Assembly: GCA_030150795.1 (NCBI GenBank)
Contig: JASLFF010000774.1
Span: 1-5,034, forward strand
Direction: 5' to 3'
Origin: Terriglobales bacterium
GTDB taxonomy: Bacteria > Acidobacteriota > Terriglobia > Terriglobales > Gp1-AA117
DNA: 5,034 bases
A program made the position numbers and the translations under genes. Below are positions 1 to 5,034 of the stretch, in pieces; position 1 is the first letter of the stretch, and the number at the start of each line of letters is the position of its first letter. Below the pieces are notes generated by a model. That model did not search any database. It saw only the letters and a list, made by a program, of their open reading frames with translations, and had not been told where the DNA came from.

Positions 1-271
1 CTGCGGGTGTGAAAATGTCTCCCTGCTGTGCCTCCGGACGCGACTCCTTTGTCTTTTCTGCTGTTTGTTGCTTCTCCTGCGCCAATTTGCCTGGAGAGTC
101 CGTTGGCTTCTCTGCTATGTCCTGCTTTTTCTTGGCTGAAAGATAGTTGTCTATACGGTTCTGAAATTCTTTAATTGCACTCTCATTTCCCTTTTGTGCA
201 ACCGTGCAAGGGGCCAACAAAATGGAGAGAAGGCCCAGTAACAGCCACTTTCGGCAAGCCTTAAGGCCCAT
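1..271 (-). CDS. Small exported protein, N-terminal part (runs off left edge)
   Basis: Reading the minus strand from the ATG at 271-269 gives 90 codons without a stop up to the window edge. The N-terminus is a textbook signal peptide: a basic start (Lys4, Arg7, Lys8), a hydrophobic core at about residues 9-21, and a likely signal peptidase I site after Ala25 (Thr-Val-Ala|Gln). Cys22 follows Ala-Pro, which is a poor lipobox, so a lipoprotein is less likely. The mature part is hydrophilic and rich in Lys, Glu and Gln (residues 27-80), probably helical, and then reads GDIFTP at about residues 84-89. A segment like EFQNRIDNYL followed later by a GDIFTP motif recalls small secreted acidobacterial proteins of unknown function; this is from memory and unchecked. 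A Shine-Dalgarno lies seven bases upstream. The gene follows the PLD-like gene by 56 bases on the same strand and may be co-transcribed. Function unknown. Confidence 0.78.
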   Translation of the reverse strand, partial: MGLKACRKWLLLGLLSILLAPCTVAQKGNESAIKEFQNRIDNYLSAKKKQDIAEKPTDSPGKLAQEKQQTAEKTKESRPEAQQGDIFTPA

Positions 272-278
272 AAAAAAA

Positions 279-287
279 CCTCATCCT
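279..287 (-). promoter_or_regulatory. Ribosome binding site of the exported protein
   Basis: The minus strand reads AGGATGAGG, separated from the ATG at 271 by a run of seven T. The GAGG at good spacing supports this start and supports the left-edge frame being a real gene. Confidence 0.65.
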
Positions 288-327
288 TTTATTATTTTAG
301 ATGCAGGAACCCTAATATCCACTTGAG

Positions 328-1410
328 TTACTCCGCTACCGCCTCTTCCACAATCCTTGCCGCTGCCCTCTTTACCGCTTTCGCAAGCGCGCCTTTTACC
401 ACTTCAGTTGCCTCAGCGCGGTCCACCTCGACTTTAGCTTCCTTTTCAATCGCCTTCACCACATCCTGTATCACCGGCGCAGGCGCAAGTTTACGCTTCA
501 CCGCTTTTGTCACTTTTCTCGACGTCCGTTCCGCCCGCGCGCTCACGCGTTTCTTGTCTGCGCGCCGGTCCGCAGGCGTTGAAGCCTTCCAGTCATCTTC
601 GAAAACCGTAACCAGGGAACTGACGGCCTTGGCGTTGCTTATAATCATGCCAATCTCGCGCCGCTCATCTAGTTCGAGCTTCCGCATGCTCTGGCTGCCG
701 AGAAATGCCTGTTTGCAATCGCGAATGATCACTCGCGTATGCAGCCGCATGCGTTTAAATGCCCGGACGGAGAGGCGCTTATTACGGGAGACGTGTCCAA
801 TGATCTTGACCTGCACTCCTGCCTGGCCGCGTTCCTGGAGTATGCGCAAGATCTCTTTGTCGGCGATGTCAACGTCATAAATCAGAAGTTCGCTTTTGGC
901 TCCCTTGATGAATGTCTCCAATCCCTGCCGCGCATTCACTGGGCTTACCAGAAACTTGTTTGACCTGGATTTGTAGGGCTGGCGCTGGGTATCGCAGGCG
1001 AAAAGCCGCGACGCTTCCTTCACTAGTTCGCGGTTCCTGGTCGCAATGCCAAAGCTGCGGCTTCGCTCCGTATCCAGGTGCGTGAAGTTGTAGGTCAGTA
1101 GATAGAGTTCTTTGCCGTCCACCAGCATCATCTTGCCGTGGTAACGAATTAAGTCATCCGCCGTGCGGGCAACGGTGATTCCTTTTTCCAGAAATCGCAT
1201 CTCCAGTTTGCGCAGGTTCTTTTCTCCCCCGCGATTGGTAAATGCGATCAGCGCATGGACGAATACCCCCCGCTGGGCAGCGTCTTCAAGCGCGTGTTCG
1301 ATCTCCGTCTGGTCGAAGCGAAAAATAACAATCTCAATGCTTTTTTTTGCCCGTTTAATAGCTTTAAGCAGGGGCGCGGCGCCGTCCGCCGGCTGAACTA
1401 TCAGCTTCAA
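328..1410 (-). CDS. Phospholipase D-superfamily protein with basic C-terminal tail
   Basis: A 360-residue protein with two PLD-type half-domains. Motif 1 is HxKx4D at His91, Lys93 and Asp98, followed by LTYN (Thr106, Asn108) where GSxN is usual. Motif 2 has His224 and Asp231 at the right spacing, followed by Gly238-Ser239 and then an acidic stretch near 246-252, but position 226 is Arg, not Lys. PLD enzymes form a covalent histidine intermediate and act on phosphodiesters of lipids or nucleic acids. No signal peptide or membrane helix is seen, so it is probably cytoplasmic; a nucleic-acid or phospholipid substrate cannot be decided. Residues about 275-310 are dense in Lys/Arg, and about 311-360 is an Ala/Val/Lys/Glu helix, an extension beyond the PLD core. 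The start is TTG at 1410-1408, chosen because AAGGAG lies five bases upstream and it begins directly before the first half-domain. The frame stays open upstream to a TAG at 1473-1471, but that stretch offers only CTG codons with no good ribosome site. Stop is TAA at 330-328. Confidence 0.87.
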   Translation of the reverse strand: MKLIVQPADGAAPLLKAIKRAKKSIEIVIFRFDQTEIEHALEDAAQRGVFVHALIAFTNRGGEKNLRKLEMRFLEKGITVARTADDLIRYHGKMMLVDGKELYLLTYNFTHLDTERSRSFGIATRNRELVKEASRLFACDTQRQPYKSRSNKFLVSPVNARQGLETFIKGAKSELLIYDVDIADKEILRILQERGQAGVQVKIIGHVSRNKRLSVRAFKRMRLHTRVIIRDCKQAFLGSQSMRKLELDERREIGMIISNAKAVSSLVTVFEDDWKASTPADRRADKKRVSARAERTSRKVTKAVKRKLAPAPVIQDVVKAIEKEAKVEVDRAEATEVVKGALAKAVKRAAARIVEEAVAE

Positions 1411-1551
1411 TGGTGCTCCTTGATCTCTCCACAGCAGTAAATTGGGGCGCTTGTGGTCGCACGCTACACCCTAATGTTAGATGCAGCTCTGGCCTGCAGC
1501 TTTGGCTATTTCCTCTACTCTGAATTAAGCATCCAACTTTCGGGTACTCTG
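1411..1551. other. Divergent intergenic region
   Basis: This interval separates the PLD-like gene (minus) from the kinase-like exported protein (plus) and must hold the signals for at least one of them. I found no convincing sigma70 -35/-10 pair on either strand. On the plus strand, TTGTGG at 1451 and TAATGT at 1472 are 15 bases apart, too close and too weak to call. It contains a short direct repeat, TGCAGCT at 1482-1488 and 1495-1501, with a 13-base period. The plus-strand frame of the downstream gene stays open back to 1453, so part of this interval could be coding if a start upstream of 1552 is used. Confidence 0.45.
1416..1421 (-). promoter_or_regulatory. Ribosome binding site deciding a TTG start
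   Basis: The minus strand reads AAGGAG, five bases before the TTG at 1410-1408. It is the best Shine-Dalgarno in the region, and it settles the start of the PLD-like gene at a non-ATG codon. Confidence 0.75.
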
Positions 1552-2574
1552 ATGTCTTTTTGCTACTACGCACGCTTTCGCCGACAGACGCTCGCAACAG
1601 CCGTTCTGGTCGTCCTGGCCGCTTTTCCGGTCTTGGCCCAAAATCCGGCAAAAGGGCCTTCTTCTGCTCAGCATGCCGCTGTTCTGTGGAACGACCCTGG
1701 CGACATCAAGTCAAAAGACCTGCTGAACGGCCCCGGTGGCGAAAAACACCATCCTCGACTGCCGGTGAAGTTTCTAAAGGAAGATAAGCACGGGCAGAAT
1801 TCCAAATTTGACGTCGAGGCCGCCGATGGGACGAAGTGGAAGGCCAAGCTGGGAATCGAAGCGCAGCCGGAAGTGGTGGCGACACGGCTGTTGTGGGCCA
1901 TCGGCTACTTCACCAATGACAATTACTACGTCCCGAATCTGGAAGTAAAGGATCTTCCCACCCATCTGCATCGCGGACAAGGCCATCTGATTTCTCCAAA
2001 CCATTTCGATGGGGCCCGGTTGCAACGTCATATTGGCGGCGAAAAAAAAGATGCTAACTGGAACTGGCAACACAATCCATTTGTGGGCACGCGCGAGTTC
2101 AACGGGCTGCGAGTGATGATGGCTTTCCTGAGCAACTGGGACCTTAAGGACGAGAACAATGCGATCTTTACGGATAAAGACGGCCAGCAACAGTATCTTG
2201 TCACGGACGTAGGTACGGCTTTCGGCGCTTCCGGCAAGCACTGGACCGAAGCCGCGTCAAAAAATAATTTGCAGGAATATACAAAAGCCAGGTTAATTTC
2301 CAAGGTCGCGCCGGATTACGTGGACTTCAACTTCCCCCGCCGACCGCCGCTGCTCCACCTGCTTGTTCTGCCCAGCTACCTTCATCAGGTGCATATGCGC
2401 TGGGTGGGTAATCGCGTCCCTCGGGCCGACGCCAAGTGGCTGGGTTCACTGCTTGCTCAACTCACCGCAGATCAAATCCTCGACGCCTTTCGTGCCGGCG
2501 GCTACCCACCGGACAAAGCAGCAGCCTTTACCAAAGTTGTACAAAACAGGATTGCTGAGTTGAATCAGCTGTAA
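1552..2574 (+). CDS. Exported protein with protein-kinase-like catalytic motifs
   Basis: With the ATG at 1552 the product has 340 residues. Residues 1-29 form a signal peptide: Arg8, Arg10 and Arg11, a hydrophobic core at about 14-26, and cleavage after Ala29 (Val-Leu-Ala|Gln). The mature protein has a KWKAKLG strand (Lys95, Lys97, Lys99) followed by Glu103 and Glu107. It then has NWDLKDENN at 195-203, which aligns with the kinase catalytic loop HRDLKPEN (Asp197, Lys199, Asn202), and TDVG at 218-221, which aligns with the metal-binding DFG (Asp219). This order and spacing are those of a protein-kinase-like fold, so it may be a phosphotransferase acting outside the cytoplasm; substrate and activity are unknown. 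I recall similar unnamed proteins in Acidobacteria but cannot verify this. The start is uncertain: no clear Shine-Dalgarno precedes 1552, and the frame is open from GTG 1453 with another ATG at 1474. The signal peptide is the reason for choosing 1552. The stop lies 12 bases from the end of the convergent exporter gene. Confidence 0.8.
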   Translation: MSFCYYARFRRQTLATAVLVVLAAFPVLAQNPAKGPSSAQHAAVLWNDPGDIKSKDLLNGPGGEKHHPRLPVKFLKEDKHGQNSKFDVEAADGTKWKAKLGIEAQPEVVATRLLWAIGYFTNDNYYVPNLEVKDLPTHLHRGQGHLISPNHFDGARLQRHIGGEKKDANWNWQHNPFVGTREFNGLRVMMAFLSNWDLKDENNAIFTDKDGQQQYLVTDVGTAFGASGKHWTEAASKNNLQEYTKARLISKVAPDYVDFNFPRRPPLLHLLVLPSYLHQVHMRWVGNRVPRADAKWLGSLLAQLTADQILDAFRAGGYPPDKAAAFTKVVQNRIAELNQL

Positions 2575-2586
2575 TGGAGAAATTCT

Positions 2587-4467
2587 CTAGGCGGCTTCTC
2601 CGCCCTTGAACTGCAGCTTGTGAAGTTTCGCATACAGTCCGCCTGCTTTGAGCAGTTCGTCGTGTTTTCCTTGCTCCACGATTGTTCCTTCATTCACCAC
2701 AAAGATCACGTCGGCGCGGCGAATGGTGGAGAGCCTGTGCGCGATCACGATCGTGGTCTTCCCTTCCATCAGCCGGTCTAAAGCCTCAAACACCAATTTC
2801 TCTGACGCCGCATCCAGACCGGACGTGGGCTCGTCCAGCATCAGTATGGGCGTGTTGCGGATGATGGCGCGTGCAATCGCGATCCGCTGGCGCTGCCCGC
2901 CGGAAAGCGTCATGCCGCGCTCGCCCACAATCGTGTCAAAACCTTGCGGCAGCTTCTCAATAAACTCCATGGCGTTGGCCAGTTCCGCGGCCCGCTCAAT
3001 TTCCTTCTGGGTCGCTTCAGGCTTTCCGTACGCAATGTTTTGCCACAGCGGCCCGTGAAACAGCACATTCTCCTGCAAAACATAGCTGATGTGTTGCCGC
3101 AGGGATTGCTGTTTGATCTTTCTTACATCTATTCCGTCGATTTTTATCACGCCTTTGTTCGCATCGTAGAATCGCGGCACCAGGCTTACAATCGTCGTTT
3201 TACCAACTCCCGTTGGTCCCACCAGCGCCGCCACCTGTCCAGGTTCAATGCGGAAACTCATGTCCTTGAGGATGGGTTGGTCAGGCACATACGCAAAAGA
3301 AACGTGCTCAAACTCAATTTTTCCTTTTAGCTTTTTTACCGCCTTGGCGCCGCGCAGATCGTGCACTTCATCATCGGTCTGCAGGATTTCCTGAATGCGC
3401 TCATACCCCACGGCCGCCTTGGAATACGTGTCAGTCATCTTGGAAAGTTCCTGCATGGGCTTGTACATCTTGCTCAGGTATTGCACAAACAGCACCATCG
3501 ACCCCACGGAGAGAGCCCCGCTGAGCGTAAGCCGCGCGCCGAACCACAGCACCAGACATGTTCCGGCCGCCACAATCACGTCCACAAGAGGAGTAAGCTT
3601 TGCCTTCAAACTGCGGGCGCGCAACGCCGACTCCACTTCTTCAAGGCTTACTTCTTCCAGTCTTTCCTGCTCATAGCGTTCGCGAGCGAAGGCTTTCACC
3701 ACGCGAATGGAAGACAAGACCTCTTCCACCACTGAGAAAACCGCGCTTTCTTTTTTTCTGACTTTACGCGCAGCTTTCTTGATGCGGCGTGTATAGCTGT
3801 AGACGACCAGGAACAGGATCGGCGCTACGGAAAGCGCGATCAGCGTAAACCGCCAGTTCAACCAGAACATCACGCTCACCATGCCAACCAGAGTCAGCAC
3901 GTTGATCACTGAACTCAACAGCCCTGAAGCAATAAAGCTCTGGATGTCATCCACGTCAGAGGTAACGCGGCTGATAAGGTCGCCGGTCCGGCTCTGGTCG
4001 TGGAAAGCCAGAGACAGGCGCTGCATGTGGGCATAAATGGCTCGCCGAAGATCGTATGTCACCCACTGCCCAACGCTGGTGGTCAGGTATTTTTCTCCAT
4101 ATGTGGAGATAGCGTCCAGCAGCGCAATTGCCATCACTGCAATACAGGCGAACTTGATTGTGGCAAACTTGTCGGCCCCCACAAATCGATAGATAAAGTG
4201 AGGCAAGTCTGATCTTCCGGCGTGGTTCTTAAACACCTCATCCAGGACGATTTTGAGGGGCCATGGCTGCAGCAGGTTCGCAATCGCTTCACCCACTACC
4301 GCAAGAAAGCCCAGGCCCAGAGATGAAGCATGAGGCCGCAGTAGCGCCCGTATAGTCAGGCGTTTGCGCTTTTTAGGCGGAGCAGCAGCGCCTACAGAAT
4401 CAGCTTTTTTGGAGACAGTCTGCACGTCGGCAGGCATGGCCTCACTAAGCTCGAACTTTTGTCCCAC
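2587..4467 (-). CDS. ABC exporter half-transporter (fused membrane and ATPase domains)
   Basis: A 626-residue ABCB/MsbA-type exporter, expected to work as a homodimer in the inner membrane and drive export of lipids, drugs or peptides by ATP hydrolysis. The membrane domain (about 40-345) has six hydrophobic segments near 46-66, 101-121, 179-203, 204-224, 293-313 and 318-335. The ATPase domain (about 384-620) is complete: A-loop Tyr393, Walker A GPTGVGKT 417-424, Q-loop Gln465, signature LSGGQ 521-525, Walker B ILMLD 541-545 with catalytic Glu546, D-loop SGLD 549-552, H-loop His577. The N-terminus adds about 40 cytoplasmic residues ending in the basic run PKKRKR (31-36). The start is GTG at 4467-4465: a TGA stop lies directly upstream in frame, and GAGGAAGGA precedes at eight bases. 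The in-frame ATG at 4437 has a GAGG only two bases away and is less likely. The substrate cannot be told from sequence. Its neighbour upstream on the same strand is a phosphopantetheinyl transferase, which weakly favours a natural product or lipid. Confidence 0.96.
   Translation of the reverse strand: MGQKFELSEAMPADVQTVSKKADSVGAAAPPKKRKRLTIRALLRPHASSLGLGFLAVVGEAIANLLQPWPLKIVLDEVFKNHAGRSDLPHFIYRFVGADKFATIKFACIAVMAIALLDAISTYGEKYLTTSVGQWVTYDLRRAIYAHMQRLSLAFHDQSRTGDLISRVTSDVDDIQSFIASGLLSSVINVLTLVGMVSVMFWLNWRFTLIALSVAPILFLVVYSYTRRIKKAARKVRKKESAVFSVVEEVLSSIRVVKAFARERYEQERLEEVSLEEVESALRARSLKAKLTPLVDVIVAAGTCLVLWFGARLTLSGALSVGSMVLFVQYLSKMYKPMQELSKMTDTYSKAAVGYERIQEILQTDDEVHDLRGAKAVKKLKGKIEFEHVSFAYVPDQPILKDMSFRIEPGQVAALVGPTGVGKTTIVSLVPRFYDANKGVIKIDGIDVRKIKQQSLRQHISYVLQENVLFHGPLWQNIAYGKPEATQKEIERAAELANAMEFIEKLPQGFDTIVGERGMTLSGGQRQRIAIARAIIRNTPILMLDEPTSGLDAASEKLVFEALDRLMEGKTTIVIAHRLSTIRRADVIFVVNEGTIVEQGKHDELLKAGGLYAKLHKLQFKGGEAA
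2590..2604. terminator. Weak hairpin at the convergent gene ends
   Basis: GGCGG and CCGCC form a perfect five-base-pair GC stem around a five-base loop, overlapping the last codons of the exporter gene. It is not followed by a clear T run in either direction (minus strand: TAGAGAATTTC). It may slow polymerase at this convergent junction, but it is a poor intrinsic terminator and may simply reflect Gly-Gly and Ala-Ala codons. Confidence 0.2.
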
Positions 4468-4620
4468 TCAAGCCGTCCTTCCTCATGCTTTAAGATGCAG
4501 CAGCACAGGATGACGACCGCCTGTGGAGACCGGCCAGCTGGGTGTAAATAAATGTAAGTAAAGGGACACCGAGGGGACTGGGGATCGCAAGCGACGACGC
4601 CGTCCTTTATTGGGAAGGTT
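4468..4620. other. Intergenic region between transferase and exporter
   Basis: 153 bases without a gene. It holds the exporter's ribosome site at its left end and a short A/T-rich patch at about 4545-4562 that could carry a promoter for the exporter, though no good -35/-10 pair is visible. Small inverted repeats occur (TCGC/GCGA around 4586-4595), but none has a T run, so I see no convincing terminator after the transferase gene. Read-through into the exporter is possible. Confidence 0.4.
4476..4484 (-). promoter_or_regulatory. Ribosome binding site of the ABC exporter
   Basis: The minus strand reads GAGGAAGGA, ending eight bases before the GTG at 4467. It supports the GTG over the internal ATG at 4437. 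Confidence 0.6.
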
Positions 4621-5034
4621 TTATCGGGAAATCCTGAGAAATTCCGGGATAAAGCTTTTTTCGCTCTGCATTGGAACTGCCTGTCGAACGATCAGCTTCG
4701 TTGGTTGATCAACTCGTTCCGCGCAGATCGCCACCAGATATTCGGGGCTCGGCTGGAATTGCCAGAACTGCCAGCGCGCTGCATCGTCGGACAGTTCGGG
4801 ATCAATCGCGATTTCAACGGCACGATCATGAGGGTAGTGAAAGCTAAACTTGTCCAGCGGCAATGACAAACCCATGCCTCGCGCCTTGATATAGGATTCC
4901 TTGAACGTCCAGTACTCAAAGAATCGATATTGCTGTTGATGCGGCGGCATATTATTCAGCGCTAGGACTTCTGTAGGCGCAAAAAAGCGGTCCGCAATAT
5001 CAATTGATACGTCACGCGCCCGGCAATTCTCCAC
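4621..5034 (-). CDS. Sfp-type 4'-phosphopantetheinyl transferase, C-terminal part
   Basis: The visible 137 residues match the second half of Sfp/AcpT-type enzymes, which move the phosphopantetheine arm of coenzyme A onto a serine of carrier proteins in polyketide, peptide or fatty-acid synthases, in the cytoplasm. Counting from the right edge, residues 17-22 read RFFAPTE-like (the family's 'RFF..E' element). Residues 42-50 give WTFKESYIK, the diagnostic W-x-x-KE-(A/S)-x-x-K motif with metal-binding Glu46 and Lys45/Lys50, followed by a GLSLPL segment at 55-60 and a closing beta region. The frame begins with codons for Val-Glu-Asn. The family's N-terminal metal motif is G-(V/I)-D-(V/I)-E, so this Val-Glu is most likely its end, and the GTG at the edge is an internal valine, not a start. 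The missing part therefore includes the catalytic Asp and the N-terminal half. Stop is TAA at 4623-4621. It lies upstream of the exporter on the same strand. Confidence 0.9.
   Translation of the reverse strand: MENCRARDVSIDIADRFFAPTEVLALNNMPPHQQQYRFFEYWTFKESYIKARGMGLSLPLDKFSFHYPHDRAVEIAIDPELSDDAARWQFWQFQPSPEYLVAICAERVDQPTKLIVRQAVPMQSEKSFIPEFLRISR

Noticed and set aside
323..880. A 185-codon plus-strand open frame opposite the end of the PLD gene
   Set aside because: It is antisense to the Lys/Arg/Ala-rich tail, and its Ser/Thr/Ala-rich low-complexity product is what such a tail gives on the other strand. It shows no domain.
1451..1477. TTGTGG...TAATGT as a promoter for the kinase-like gene
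   Set aside because: The spacing is 15 bases and both hexamers match the consensus poorly.
1364..1651. A 95-codon minus-strand open frame across the divergent region
   Set aside because: It overlaps the starts of both flanking genes and is Arg/Pro/Ser-rich without motifs, so it is most likely a shadow.
1774..2241. A 155-codon minus-strand open frame inside the kinase-like gene
   Set aside because: It is the complement of a gene with clear conserved motifs; the product shows no recognisable domain.
4360..4377. PKKRKR near the exporter's N-terminus, resembling a nuclear localisation signal
   Set aside because: The protein is a bacterial membrane transporter; a basic run before the first membrane helix fits cytoplasmic topology and needs no other explanation.
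4586..4595. TCGC/GCGA inverted repeat after the transferase gene as a terminator
   Set aside because: The stem is only four base pairs with a two-base loop and no T run follows.
5032..5034. GTG at the right edge as a start codon for the transferase
   Set aside because: The Val-Glu it begins fits the end of the family's G-V-D-V-E metal motif, and half of the usual protein would be missing, so it is internal.

Overview
The window looks like chromosomal DNA of a mid-GC Gram-negative bacterium. The style of the secreted proteins (signal peptides ending in Val-Leu-Ala-Gln or Thr-Val-Ala-Gln) and the mix of genes suggest an acidobacterium (Terriglobia/Koribacter-like). That is an inference from protein style; no marker gene is present to prove it. 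No tRNA, rRNA, CRISPR array, insertion sequence or phage gene is visible.

Layout. (1) Positions 1-271, minus strand: the start of a small exported protein that continues past the left edge. (2) 328-1410, minus: a cytoplasmic phospholipase-D-superfamily protein with two HKD-type motifs, the second carrying Arg in place of Lys, and a strongly basic C-terminal tail. It starts at a TTG codon fixed by a good Shine-Dalgarno. Genes 1 and 2 lie head to tail with 56 bases between them and could share a transcript (2 then 1). (3) 1552-2574, plus, divergent from gene 2: an exported protein whose mature part contains a protein-kinase-like catalytic loop (Asp-Leu-Lys-Asp-Glu-Asn) and a DFG-like Asp-Val-Gly. 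This is the most interesting item. (4) 2587-4467, minus, convergent with gene 3 across only 12 bases: a complete half-size ABC exporter (six-helix membrane domain plus ATPase) with all nucleotide-binding motifs intact. (5) 4621-5034, minus: the C-terminal two thirds or so of an Sfp-type 4'-phosphopantetheinyl transferase, cut by the right edge.

How the genes relate. The exporter and the phosphopantetheinyl transferase lie in the same direction (transferase first, 153 bases apart). That pairing is common around polyketide/non-ribosomal peptide or lipid pathways, so the region beyond the right edge may hold such genes; nothing inside the window proves it. The kinase-like exported protein and the PLD-like protein share a divergent intergenic region of about 140 bases, but no functional link is evident. 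Each gene appears intact where it lies within the window, and no frameshifts or truncations were seen.
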